A stretch of DNA of 53,832 bases from an uncultured Candidatus Melainabacteria bacterium (lineage in GTDB: Bacteria; Cyanobacteriota; Vampirovibrionia; Gastranaerophilales; Gastranaerophilaceae). The position numbers and the translations under genes are program-made. Shown here piece after piece: positions 8,643 through 17,820 of the stretch. Under the pieces are notes generated by a model, which made no database searches, was not told the DNA's origin, and saw nothing but the letters and a program-made list of their open reading frames with translations. The DNA lies in the NCBI GenBank assembly GCA_934692485.1, contig CAKUTX010000010.1, positions 1 to 53,832 on the forward strand. The letters run 5' to 3'. The stretch's first letter is position 1. The number at the start of each line of letters is the position of its first letter.

Positions 8643-11315
8643 ATGACAACAAAAAGCAAAAAAACTGTTGAAAATCTAGAAAAGACTTTGAACAAATCTT
8701 CTCTAGTTGACAGTGCTGAACAATTGGAATTGCTTATTGAAAGAGCTAAAAAAGCTCAAAAGATTTTTGCAACATTTACTCAAGAACAAGTTGATGCAAT
8801 TTTCAAAGCTGCTGCAACTGCTGCAGACAAAGCTCGTATTCCTCTAGCTAGATTAGCTCACGAAGAAACAGGAATGGGTGTTTTGGAAGACAAGATTATC
8901 AAAAATCACTTCGCTTCTGAATATATTTACAACAAACACAAACACGCAAAAACTTGTGGAATTATCAAAGAAGATAAAGCAAACGGAATTAAAGTAGTAG
9001 CAGAACCTTTGGGTGTAATTGCCGGTATTGTTCCAACAACAAACCCTACTTCAACAGCGATTTTCAAATCATTAATCGCATTGAAAACAAGAAACGCAAT
9101 CATCTTTTCACCACACCCTAGAGCTACAAAATCAACAATTGCAGCTGCAAAAGTTGTTTTGGACGCTGCAGTTAAAGCTGGTGCTCCAGAAGATATTATC
9201 GGTTGGATTGACGTTCCATCAATCGAATTGTCAAGCCAATTAATGAAACACCCTTCAATTGCTTGTATTTTGGCAACTGGCGGCCCTGGAATGGTTAAAG
9301 CTGCTTATTCATCAGGAAACCCTGCATTAGGTGTTGGCCCTGGTAACGCTTGTGCTTTAATCGACGAAACTGCTGATATTCAAATGGCTGTTTCTTCAAT
9401 CCTTATGTCAAAAACTTTCGACAACGGTATGATTTGTGCATCAGAACAATCTGTTGTTGTTGTTGATGAAGTTTATGAAGCAGTAAAAAAAGAATTCATC
9501 TACAGAGGAGCTTACCTTTTGAATGCTGCTGAAGAAAAGAAAATGATTGACCTTCCGTTTATCGACCCTAAACGTGGAACAGCACACCCTGACATCGTTG
9601 GTAAAAGTGCTTACAACATTGCAAAATTGTCAGGATTTGATATTCCTGAAACTTCAAAAATCTTGTTAGCAGAAAGACCATCTGTTGATTGGGAAGACCC
9701 ATTCTCAAGAGAAAAATTATCTCCAATCTTAACAATGTACAGAGCAAAAGATTTTGAAGCTGCAGCACAAGTTGCATATGAATTAGTATCAAAAGGTGGT
9801 GCAGGTCACACAGCAGACCTTTATACAGATGCAAGAAGCCAAGAAAGAATTGACAAATATGCACAAATGATGCCTGCTTGCCGTGTATTAATCAACTCTC
9901 CATCTGCATTGGGTGGTATCGGCGATTTGTTCAACTTCAAACTTGAACCGTCATTATCATTAGGTTGCGGTTCTTGGGGTAAAAACGCTGTATCAGGTAA
10001 CATCGGTGTTGAAAACTTATTGAACTACAAAACAGTTGCTGAAAGGAGAGAAAATATGCTTTGGTTCAAAGTTCCGCCAAAAGTTTACTTCAAAAGAGGC
10101 GCTGTTGATTTAGCACTTCGTGAACTTGAAGGTAAAAAACGTGCATTTATCGTAACAGACAGATTTTTATTCAACTCAGGTGCTGTAGATAGCATTATCA
10201 GAGTTTTGGATGAAATTGGTATTGACCACGAAGTATTCTTCGATGTAAAACCGGATCCTACATTGTCAACAATTAACCAAGCTATGGAAATCATGAAGCC
10301 ATTCGAACCTGATGTAATCATTTCACTAGGTGGCGGATCTCCAATGGATGCGGCTAAAATTATGTGGTTATTGTATGAACAACCGGATACAAACTTTGAA
10401 GATATTGCAATGAGATTTTTGGACATCAGAAAAAGAATTTGCAAAATTCCTGAACTTGGTAAAAAAGCAACAATGGTTGCAATTCCTACAACATCAGGTA
10501 CAGGTTCTGAAGTTACACCATTTGCAATCATTACAGACGATGAAACTCACGTAAAATATGCAATCGCTGATTACGCATTGACTCCAAATATGTCAATCAT
10601 CGATCCAAACTTTGTAGATGGAATGCCAAAAGGTTTGACAGCTGCATCAGGTATCGATGCTTTAGTTCACGCAACAGAAGCATACGTATCTTGTATGGCT
10701 ACAAACTTCACAAATTCAAACGCATTAGAAGCTGCAAAACTTATCTTCAGATACTTGGAAAGATCATACAAAGAAGGTGCAAACGACCCAATTGCAAGAG
10801 AAAAAATGCACTATGCAGCAACAATTGCAGGTATGGCATTTGCTAACTCATTCTTGGGCTTGTGTCACTCAATGGCTCACAAACTTGGTGCAATGTTCCA
10901 CGTACCACACGGTGTAGCTAACGCATTGTTATTCAGACAAATTATCAAATACAACGCAGTTGATTGTCCTAAAAAACAAGCAATCTTCCCTCAATACAAG
11001 TTCCCTAACGCTAAGGCTAAATATGGTCAAATCGCTGACGAACTTGGTTTGGGTGGCAAAACTGATGATGAAAAAGTTGAATTATACATCAAAGCTATTG
11101 AAGATTTGATGAAGAAAATCAACTTGCCGTTCTCTATTAAAGATTTCGGAATATCAGAAGAAGACTTCAATGCTAAATTGGATGAAATGGTAGAACTTGC
11201 ATTTGACGACCAATGTACAGGTGCAAACCCAGCATACCCATTGATGGAAGATATTAAAGCAATTTATATCGACGCATTCAACGGTGTTGTAAGAGATTAC
11301 TACCCTAGCAAATAA
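8643..11315 (+). CDS. adhE: Bifunctional acetaldehyde-CoA/alcohol dehydrogenase
   Basis: 890 residues from the ATG at 8643, chosen because AAGGAG (8629-8634) is 8 bases upstream; an in-frame GTG at 8610 would bury that site. The N-terminal half is a CoA-acylating aldehyde dehydrogenase, with the catalytic cysteine in FDNGMICASEQS near residue 265. The C-terminal half is an iron-dependent alcohol dehydrogenase: GGGSPMDAAK, GTGSEVTPFAI, DALVHATEAY and GLCHSMAHKLG carry the NAD and iron sites. It reduces acetyl-CoA to ethanol and regenerates two NAD+. The long branch with fused domains and the Rex-like site upstream fit a strict fermenter. A strong terminator follows. Confidence 0.97.
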   Translation: MTTKSKKTVENLEKTLNKSSLVDSAEQLELLIERAKKAQKIFATFTQEQVDAIFKAAATAADKARIPLARLAHEETGMGVLEDKIIKNHFASEYIYNKHKHAKTCGIIKEDKANGIKVVAEPLGVIAGIVPTTNPTSTAIFKSLIALKTRNAIIFSPHPRATKSTIAAAKVVLDAAVKAGAPEDIIGWIDVPSIELSSQLMKHPSIACILATGGPGMVKAAYSSGNPALGVGPGNACALIDETADIQMAVSSILMSKTFDNGMICASEQSVVVVDEVYEAVKKEFIYRGAYLLNAAEEKKMIDLPFIDPKRGTAHPDIVGKSAYNIAKLSGFDIPETSKILLAERPSVDWEDPFSREKLSPILTMYRAKDFEAAAQVAYELVSKGGAGHTADLYTDARSQERIDKYAQMMPACRVLINSPSALGGIGDLFNFKLEPSLSLGCGSWGKNAVSGNIGVENLLNYKTVAERRENMLWFKVPPKVYFKRGAVDLALRELEGKKRAFIVTDRFLFNSGAVDSIIRVLDEIGIDHEVFFDVKPDPTLSTINQAMEIMKPFEPDVIISLGGGSPMDAAKIMWLLYEQPDTNFEDIAMRFLDIRKRICKIPELGKKATMVAIPTTSGTGSEVTPFAIITDDETHVKYAIADYALTPNMSIIDPNFVDGMPKGLTAASGIDALVHATEAYVSCMATNFTNSNALEAAKLIFRYLERSYKEGANDPIAREKMHYAATIAGMAFANSFLGLCHSMAHKLGAMFHVPHGVANALLFRQIIKYNAVDCPKKQAIFPQYKFPNAKAKYGQIADELGLGGKTDDEKVELYIKAIEDLMKKINLPFSIKDFGISEEDFNAKLDEMVELAFDDQCTGANPAYPLMEDIKAIYIDAFNGVVRDYYPSK

Positions 11316-11340
11316 GTGAATAGTAATTGTTAATACAAAT

Positions 11341-11374
11341 AAAAGAACCGTCAGAAATGACGGTTCTTTTTTGC
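11341..11374 (+). terminator. Intrinsic terminator after adhE
   Basis: AAAGAACCGTCA-GAAA-TGACGGTTCTTT is a 12-bp perfect stem with a GAAA loop, followed by T's. It lies 25 bases after the adhE stop and just beyond the 3' end of the convergent prepilin gene. It may serve both genes. Confidence 0.9.
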
Positions 11375-11405
11375 AATGAAAAGTTCCCGTGGTTCGTACA
11401 GGACA

Positions 11406-12848
11406 TCAATCACCTAAGCACACAGCCTGATAGTTGCTGTGGCTGCGGCCGTCGACGGTGCTCCGGCCCGTTTGCGACGAGAGGAAGCTACGGTAGTACG
11501 CGTGGTTGCTATCGTACACCTCTCCCGACCAAACGACGACGAAAGACGATCCTGTGAAGCCCATTGAAGAAGCTTTTGAGGTGTCTAGGGTTAGATTGTA
11601 TGTCCAACCTGATGAGTTTATATTTGATGTATTATATAAAACTTTTGCTAGTTCTGTTAAATCAGCTTGTGTTGGCATTTTACTTACTCCGCCACATTGT
11701 TTTACTGCACCGGCCCAATAATCATTACCATTGCAAAAACCATCAGAACAACATTCTTTTATACCTAACTTATCTTTCTCTGCTGCGCATTGAGCTCTTG
11801 TTAACGGTGTTGGGGTAAACGCCGCTGTGAAACATTTTCCACCAGCTTCAATTGCACATGCTGTTCCTAAACCACTTGCCGGAGCTAACATTGTTACGTC
11901 TTTGCCTAGTTTATTAGGTTTTGAGCTTCCGTTCCAGTCATAGACTCCTGAAAGGCAAACTAATGAATTGGATTTGCCGGTGCTACTGTCATATTTTAAA
12001 CCGACATCGTCTACGTTAAACTCACATTTTTTGTTATAGCTCAAAATCATGCCTGTACCATCACCTGTAACAATTCCGACGGTGTCAGCCCAATCTTCAG
12101 GCTTGTTTGAGATTTTTAAGTTTTTCGCATTCTTTGTTTTTGCGATTTCCCAAGTTTTTCCTTCGTCGTTAAGGGTAACTTCTTGTGTAGGCCAACACTC
12201 GGCCAAGTGTTCGTTATCACAAATTTTGGCGATTTTCATGTGTTTTGACATTTCTTGGACAAATGCCATAGTCGTGCCGTAGCCTGTCAAACCGCTCTGT
12301 ACAGCCATTTTATCTGTAACTTTACTAAGTTTTTGGTTAATATTTTCAATACGTTTTGCCTGAATTCTGTCTTGGATATTAGTGATTAGTGCAGGCATTG
12401 TGAGTGCTGCAACAACTCCGATTATGCCAAGGGTGATTAGAACCTCCGCCAATGTAAAAGCTACTTTACGGTTTGAGGTTTTGCCCCCTCTCCCTAACCC
12501 GTCTTGGATTTGCTCCACGCTCACAGAGTTTCGCATAAATTGCTCCGCAATAACATGCTCAATCTGTTCGCTATCCGGACTCGCTTCGCTCCGTCCGTAC
12601 GCAAATCCGCTCTCCCATCGAGGGGCGAGGGAACAAACACTGTCATTGCGCACTTGTTGCGCAATCTTATCGGGATGGGACCCCTCACCCGTCCTTCGGA
12701 CACCCTCTCCCACAAAGGGGCGAGGGTATAAATCTTGGACACCGCTCGGCTTTTCTGCACGGTTACATGCGCAACCTGTCCACAATCCACTACTAACGGG
12801 AGTTGAGCTTAGAGTACCCCCCCCGTTACAATTCTTAACATTTGCCAT
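11406..12848 (-). CDS. Type IV prepilin-like adhesin with lectin-type C-terminus, candidate DGR target
   Basis: 480 residues from the ATG at 12848 (AAAGGAGA upstream). An alternative ATG at 12536 with GGAG 6 bases upstream would give a normal 26-residue leader; the longer start gives 130 residues, most of them encoded by palindromic repeats. The pilin helix AFTLAEVLITLGIIGVVAAL starts near residue 130. A cysteine-containing globular region follows, ending in VVVWSGEVYDSNHAYYRSF and QAVCLGD, a layout like the C-type-lectin folds that diversity-generating retroelements mutate. The last 140 bases are much richer in GC than the rest. It is a close paralogue of the prepilin at 1..434. It is probably displayed on the pilus and binds a surface or ligand. 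Confidence 0.88.
   Translation of the reverse strand: MANVKNCNGGGTLSSTPVSSGLWTGCACNRAEKPSGVQDLYPRPFVGEGVRRTGEGSHPDKIAQQVRNDSVCSLAPRWESGFAYGRSEASPDSEQIEHVIAEQFMRNSVSVEQIQDGLGRGGKTSNRKVAFTLAEVLITLGIIGVVAALTMPALITNIQDRIQAKRIENINQKLSKVTDKMAVQSGLTGYGTTMAFVQEMSKHMKIAKICDNEHLAECWPTQEVTLNDEGKTWEIAKTKNAKNLKISNKPEDWADTVGIVTGDGTGMILSYNKKCEFNVDDVGLKYDSSTGKSNSLVCLSGVYDWNGSSKPNKLGKDVTMLAPASGLGTACAIEAGGKCFTAAFTPTPLTRAQCAAEKDKLGIKECCSDGFCNGNDYWAGAVKQCGGVSKMPTQADLTELAKVLYNTSNINSSGWTYNLTLDTSKASSMGFTGSSFVVVWSGEVYDSNHAYYRSFLSSQTGRSTVDGRSHSNYQAVCLGD
11427..11516 (-). other. Candidate DGR variable region (3' end of prepilin gene)
   Basis: Codons for residues 463-472 (11433..11462) all end in C and read as NNC (AGC, ACC, GTC, GAC, GGC, CGC, AGC, CAC, AGC, AAC, in that order from residue 463). 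Each is what random substitution of the two adenines in AAC would give. More NNC codons occur at 446-449 and 454-456. Invariant positions between them (AYYR, F, QT, R, QAVC) match the usual frame of a lectin-type DGR target. No reverse transcriptase or template repeat lies in the window, so any retroelement would act from elsewhere. This is inference from codon pattern and domain. Confidence 0.65.
12478..12740. repeat. Palindromic repeat cluster inside the prepilin leader
   Basis: Units such as CTCTCCCATCGAGGGGCGAGG (12611..12630) and a longer one at 12678..12726, with CCCTCACCC..GTCCTTCGGAC..CCCTCTCCC..GGGGCGAGGG, are self-complementary and far more GC-rich than the genome around them. They resemble intergenic REP-like palindromes. 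They lie within the 5' part of the prepilin reading frame and keep it open. Related sequence recurs at 32560..32760. Confidence 0.65.
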
Positions 12849-12970
12849 AGCTCGATCTCCTTTCGGTTTTTCAACTCTTTCTATTCTCATTCCCAGTCTA
12901 TACAAATTTTTCTCTTTTGTATATACTTCTTTTAACCGAAATTTACATTTGAAAAGAGAAACGCAAGTCT

Positions 12971-15616
12971 TTATGCAATGTCACCATCATTATTTGGCTC
13001 AGGACCTATTACCTGAATGCCAAATTTTGTTCTGAACAAGTGTTTTACAGTATCGCCTTGGATTTCATACATCATTTTATTAAACATATCGTATGCTTCA
13101 CGTTTATACTCAATAAGTGGGTCTTTTTGTCCATACGCTCTCAAGCCAATACTATCTCTTAACATATCAATATTATGCAAGTGATCAATCCATTTGCTAT
13201 CAACAACTCGCAACAAAATATCTTTTTCCAAACTTCTGATAACATTATTATCGCTAAATGCCTCTTGCGGAGTTGCAGTTGTATCATATTGCGCTAATAC
13301 TTGGTTATAAAAATTGATTACTTCTTCTTCGTGCTGTCTATATGCATCTATAGCAAGCGTTTTTAATTTATCAAAAATCGGTTCAAATCGTAGATTTTGA
13401 ACATCTGAAACCTGAATTCCCGACAACTGAGGAATAATTGAATGAAGCTCTTTTATCATTGTCTGCAAATCTTCATAAACATATTCTTCCGGATGAAGAT
13501 CAGGAGCAATGTAGCTTCTTAACAATCTGTCAATTTCTTTTTCAATCATGTAATAAATATCCTCTGACAAATTCTTGCCTGCAAGAACTTTTCTTCTTTG
13601 TGCATAGAATTTTTCACGCTGAATATTCATAACGTCATCATATTCAAGAACAGATTTTCTTATATCAAAATGATATGTTTCTACTTTCTTTTGCGCCGAT
13701 TGAATTTGTCTTGTAATAAGAACATTTTCTATTGCAATGTCTTCATCAACATTCATTGCGTTCATTAATGCTGTAATTTTATCTCCGCCAAAAATTCTCA
13801 TTAAATTATCTTGCAAAGACAAGAAAAATCGTGTAGAACCAGGGTCGCCCTGACGCGCAGCACGGCCTCTTAATTGGTTGTCAATACGACGGGATTCATG
13901 TCTTTCCGTTCCTATTACATGAAGTCCGCCAACTGCGACAACTTTTGCGTGCTCATCTTCTGTTATTGCACGAGCTTCTTTTAATGCAGCTTCTTTTTCC
14001 GCTTCATAATTTTCATTTTCTGGAGTAATTCCCTTATTATCAAGCATTTCCTTTGCCAAAAATTCAGCATTACCACCTAAAAGAATATCTGTACCACGAC
14101 CAGCCATATTTGTTGCAATCGTAACAGCTCCGACACGACCAGCTTGCGCAATAATATAGGCTTCCTTTTCGTGATGTTTTGCGTTTAATACGTGATGAGG
14201 AATTCCCCTCTGCTTCAATAAATAAGAAACATATTCAGATTTTTCAATACTGATTGTTCCAACCAAAACAGGACGTCCTATTTTATGCATTGCAATAATA
14301 TCTTCAACAACAGCATTAAATTTTGCACGTTCGGTCTTATAAATTACATCAGGATAATTTATTCTAATATCAGGCTTGTTTGTCGGAATAGTTGTAACTT
14401 CCAAGTTATAAATTTTTCCGAATTCAGCTTCCTCTGTCATTGCAGTACCTGTCATGCCAGATAGTTTCGGATATAATCTGAACAAGTTTTGGAAAGTTAT
14501 GCTTGCCAAAGTTTGAGTTTCATCTTGAATTTGGACACCCTCTTTAGCCTCAATAGCTTGGTGCAAGCCATCTGACCAACGTCTACCTTCCATCAAACGA
14601 CCTGTAAATTCGTCTACAATCATAACCTCGCCGTTTTTAACAACGTAATCAGTATCTTTTACAAACAATTCTTTTGCCTTTAGCGCCTGTAAAAGATGAT
14701 GAGCATATTGAGTGTTAATATCAAATAAATCTGAAACGCCGATGATTTCTTGAGCGTGATCGATACCATCCTCTGTCAAGATAATATTTTTATTTTTTTC
14801 ATCTACTTCGTAATCTTTAATTTTTTCCAACTGCGGAGCAACTTTTGCCATCAACTTGTATGTTTCTGCAGATTTTTCAAGACGACCGCTTATAATTAAC
14901 GGAGTTCTGGCTTCATCTATCAAGATACTGTCAACTTCATCAATAATCGCATAATTATAAGGTCTTTGAACAAGCATTTCAAGATTTGATGCCATGTTAT
15001 CTCTCAAATAATCAAACCCAAACTCGTTGTTAGTTCCATAAGTAATATCGCAATCATATGCAGCTTTTTTTGCCGCAAAATCTTCCGCAGTTCTTCCTCC
15101 TGAGAGAATTACACCGACAGAAAGCCCTAAAAATTTATAAATCTTACCCATCCAATCGCTATCACGTTTTGCAAGGTAATCGTTTACTGTAATTACGTGG
15201 ACACCTTTACCTGTCAAAGCATTCAAATAAGCTGGCAATGTCGCTACAAGAGTTTTACCTTCACCTGTTCTCATTTCTGCGATATGGCCATTATGCAAGA
15301 AATAACCCCCGATAAGTTGAACATCAAAGTGACGCATATTTAAAACACGTTTTCCTGCTTCTCTCACAGTTGCAAATGCTTCAGGCAAAATTTTATCAAG
15401 AGCTTCTTTTTCAAGTTTTCTATCTGTTTTGAAATCCGTTGAAGTCGGACGTTTAGCAAGAATTGCTTTAAATTCATCCGTTTTAGCTCTTAATTCTTCA
15501 TCAGTCATTTTTTCAAACTGAGGCTCAAGAGCGTTAATATGGTCAATTATACCCATTATACTTTTAACTTTTTTTTCGTTAGGATCTCCCAACAATTTCA
15601 ATAAAAAACTTAGCAT
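12971..15616 (-). CDS. secA: Preprotein translocase ATPase SecA
   Basis: 881 residues. Motifs in order: [13 protein letters not shown] (Walker A, about 111-123), [16 protein letters not shown], the [19 protein letters not shown]alker B region, [27 protein letters not shown], and [32 protein letters not shown]. SecA drives unfolded preproteins through SecYEG from the cytoplasmic side. The C-terminus ends in [17 protein letters not shown] with no CxCx8C[HC] zinc tail, a natural variant. The start has GAGAGGAAA upstream. Confidence 0.98.
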   Translation of the reverse strand: MLSFLLKLLGDPNEKKVKSIMGIIDHINALEPQFEKMTDEELRAKTDEFKAILAKRPTSTDFKTDRKLEKEALDKILPEAFATVREAGKRVLNMRHFDVQLIGGYFLHNGHIAEMRTGEGKTLVATLPAYLNALTGKGVHVITVNDYLAKRDSDWMGKIYKFLGLSVGVILSGGRTAEDFAAKKAAYDCDITYGTNNEFGFDYLRDNMASNLEMLVQRPYNYAIIDEVDSILIDEARTPLIISGRLEKSAETYKLMAKVAPQLEKIKDYEVDEKNKNIILTEDGIDHAQEIIGVSDLFDINTQYAHHLLQALKAKELFVKDTDYVVKNGEVMIVDEFTGRLMEGRRWSDGLHQAIEAKEGVQIQDETQTLASITFQNLFRLYPKLSGMTGTAMTEEAEFGKIYNLEVTTIPTNKPDIRINYPDVIYKTERAKFNAVVEDIIAMHKIGRPVLVGTISIEKSEYVSYLLKQRGIPHHVLNAKHHEKEAYIIAQAGRVGAVTIATNMAGRGTDILLGGNAEFLAKEMLDNKGITPENENYEAEKEAALKEARAITEDEHAKVVAVGGLHVIGTERHESRRIDNQLRGRAARQGDPGSTRFFLSLQDNLMRIFGGDKITALMNAMNVDEDIAIENVLITRQIQSAQKKVETYHFDIRKSVLEYDDVMNIQREKFYAQRRKVLAGKNLSEDIYYMIEKEIDRLLRSYIAPDLHPEEYVYEDLQTMIKELHSIIPQLSGIQVSDVQNLRFEPIFDKLKTLAIDAYRQHEEEVINFYNQVLAQYDTTATPQEAFSDNNVIRSLEKDILLRVVDSKWIDHLHNIDMLRDSIGLRAYGQKDPLIEYKREAYDMFNKMMYEIQGDTVKHLFRTKFGIQVIGPEPNNDGDIA

Positions 15617-15720
15617 TATAAAAATTTCCTCTCCGTGTCTGGTAATTGTTATTTTTATACTAACATGGAAAAGAAATTTTTGTTATTCCTTAAGGAAATA
15701 TTTATATTTTATTTTGTGTT

Positions 15721-17460
15721 TTATGATGAACTAAACATTGTAAATACTTTTTCTACATTTTTACTAATCAAGTTTTTAACCGTGTCATATTCAGTTGACA
15801 ATGCAGAAAGCTCTGTATCAATATTTTTCATCTTTAATTCTAGATTTTGTTCTTTATAGTTTAACTTGCTCTTTTTAACATTGTATTCAGCTTCTGCGGC
15901 TGCAATTGCATCATCATCCTCAATCTCTGCAATATGCTCGGTCGCAGTATAATGTCCCTGATAAAAATACCCATCATTACTTAAACAAGAAACAAACAAT
16001 TGACCATTTTTTAACGCATTATTCAAATATTCAGAATCTGTTATTTGAGCACGTTTAGTCTTATCCGTACAAGCACCGACCGAACATAGTTGGTTATACA
16101 ATTGGTTATAAAAATCTGCGTTTAGCAATGCTGAATTATCTGCAATTGATGAAGAATCTTTAGTCATATAATAATAATTCAAATCATCTGTAACGTAAGT
16201 AGATTTCTTTGTTGATTTTGCGTCAATAGCATAACCTGAATCGTATCCGTCTAAAGCAATTGCATAATTTGTTAACAATGACTTCAACATGTTGGTCAAA
16301 CTTACTGAACTCATATTATTTGCGCCTTTAACAATGCCGTTTGTGCTTTGGCTTGATTTTATCGCATTTGATAATTGACTATAAGTAGTTAAGCCAGAAG
16401 AAGTAGTGAAGTTTGATTGAAGAAGTTGCTGCATTGTAAAATCAAGAGCACTACTTAATGCTTCTGATTGTTCGTCAGAAACACCTAATGCGTAAGATAA
16501 TTTTTCGCCAAATGCATTCAAAACTTTTTTTGCATAATCAGGCTTTGTTCCAAAAGATATTGCATCAATTCCAATACCTGACATCTCATATTTTCCACTC
16601 AAAATATCTCCAAGTGTCAATTTATTCATTTCAGACATTGAAAGCGCTTTGCCATTTTGAGTTATTAAAATTTTTCCGCTATCAGTATTTAAGTTAGGTG
16701 AAGATGTCTCACAGATGTTATAAACATAATTCCCGTTTGCATCTTTTACTTTTTCACCTTTATCATCTGTTTTGGCAAACAAATCCGCAAAACCAATATT
16801 ATAAACCAAATCTCCGATTTTTACATCTGTTGTATCCTTTGGAATTGTTTCGCTTGTCCATTCCGTTTCTGTCAAATATTTTGTAAAATCATTTATTGTC
16901 ATCGCAGCAGCAATTTTTTTGTTAATAATATCGCCACCAATACCAGATTTTGTATAACCATCTTTTCCAAGATTTTTGATAGAAGTCGCAACATTCGCAT
17001 CAATAATATTTGAGCCGGTTAATTTATCTAAAAAGGCATCTCTGGAGCCTAATTTATCATTGCCTTCACCGGTTCTTTTAAACAAATTATTGCTTGCAAT
17101 AGGGTCCCCTGTTTTTGCATCAATAATACCGGCATCAACCGCTGCTTGAAACATTGATTCAGATAAAACAATTTTTCCTTGAGTATCTGTAATCAAGTAT
17201 GGGTCGTACTCTGTCAACGCAGATGGAGTCATCATCAATCCGTATGACAAATCATAAATTTCACCTGTTCCATCACACTTGTTATCAGCATCCCAAACGA
17301 GTTTTGTTGCTCCTAAAGAATTTTGGTAATCCTGAGCCGCTTTTTGCAAATCTCGAGTAACAGAAAGTTTCTCTTGTGCAATTTGCATAGATTGAAATTC
17401 ACAGTTCATTTTTCGAGCTGTTATGGCTAAAAATCTTGCTTGTGAAGCCGCCAATCCCAT
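15721..17460 (-). CDS. Lineage-type protein of unknown function, possible axial/surface protein
   Basis: 579 residues, not recognised as a named family. The N-terminus MGLAASQARFLAITARKMN.. to about residue 55 is amphipathic and helical, and the last 80 residues (AAAEAEYNVKKSKLNYKEQN to the end) form a long heptad-like helix. The middle is Asn/Asp/Ser/Thr-rich with many small residues. Helical ends around a variable polar core recall flagellin/FlgK-type axial proteins, but I see no conserved flagellar motif, so this is only a suggestion. There is no Sec signal peptide. The start has GAAAGGAAAG upstream. It lies between secA and the phage cluster and may be its own transcript. Confidence 0.6.
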   Translation of the reverse strand: MGLAASQARFLAITARKMNCEFQSMQIAQEKLSVTRDLQKAAQDYQNSLGATKLVWDADNKCDGTGEIYDLSYGLMMTPSALTEYDPYLITDTQGKIVLSESMFQAAVDAGIIDAKTGDPIASNNLFKRTGEGNDKLGSRDAFLDKLTGSNIIDANVATSIKNLGKDGYTKSGIGGDIINKKIAAAMTINDFTKYLTETEWTSETIPKDTTDVKIGDLVYNIGFADLFAKTDDKGEKVKDANGNYVYNICETSSPNLNTDSGKILITQNGKALSMSEMNKLTLGDILSGKYEMSGIGIDAISFGTKPDYAKKVLNAFGEKLSYALGVSDEQSEALSSALDFTMQQLLQSNFTTSSGLTTYSQLSNAIKSSQSTNGIVKGANNMSSVSLTNMLKSLLTNYAIALDGYDSGYAIDAKSTKKSTYVTDDLNYYYMTKDSSSIADNSALLNADFYNQLYNQLCSVGACTDKTKRAQITDSEYLNNALKNGQLFVSCLSNDGYFYQGHYTATEHIAEIEDDDAIAAAEAEYNVKKSKLNYKEQNLELKMKNIDTELSALSTEYDTVKNLISKNVEKVFTMFSSS

Positions 17461-17576
17461 TGAAACTTTCCTTTCGATTAACTTAGTAACATATCTATTA
17501 ATCGTATTAACGGCTTTTTTCTCTTAAAACTTTAAAATCTTGCGAGAAATGTTACAATATTTTTACATTATTATTT

Positions 17577-17807
17577 TTATTTCAAATCTATCAACAGGTC
17601 ATAAATTTTATCAATCTTGTCTTTAATCTCAGAAAATTGTTCTTTCAAGTCAATAAAACTATTCATTGATACAAATTTTTCTTCAATTTCTTCTATAATT
17701 TCACGATGTTTCTTCTCCAACTGTTCTGGGGTTACAAATATTTTTTGCTGAATAAAAAACATAAATACAACTATTATTATCGGGGAATATTCAATAAACT
17801 TATCCAT
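17577..17807 (-). CDS. Small membrane protein with coiled coil, phage cluster
   Basis: 76 residues. One N-terminal membrane segment (about 8-24, YSPIIIVVFMFFIQQKIF) is followed by a charged coiled coil rich in Glu/Lys/Ile. The start has AAGGAG about 5 bases upstream and lies 13 bases after the terminase stop. Size, topology and place at the end of the cluster fit a lysis accessory or spanin/holin-type protein, but no family is recognised. Confidence 0.65.
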   Translation of the reverse strand: MDKFIEYSPIIIVVFMFFIQQKIFVTPEQLEKKHREIIEEIEEKFVSMNSFIDLKEQFSEIKDKIDKIYDLLIDLK

Positions 17808-17820
17808 TTTTCTCCTTATA

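Noticed and set aside
11327..11557. Frame after adhE on the plus strand
   Set aside because: It reads through the terminator and the GC-rich antisense of the prepilin end.
12382..13035. 217-codon frame on the plus strand opposite the prepilin and secA end
   Set aside because: It is antisense to two real genes and includes the palindromic repeats; composition is that of a shadow frame.
15678..15700. TATTCCTTAAGGAAATA palindrome as terminator between the 579-residue protein gene and secA
   Set aside because: The stem is AT-rich and there is no T-run on the minus strand; too weak to call.
17461..17576. Left attachment site of the phage cluster
   Set aside because: No direct repeat shared with the right boundary (28560..28670) is visible, so att sites cannot be assigned.
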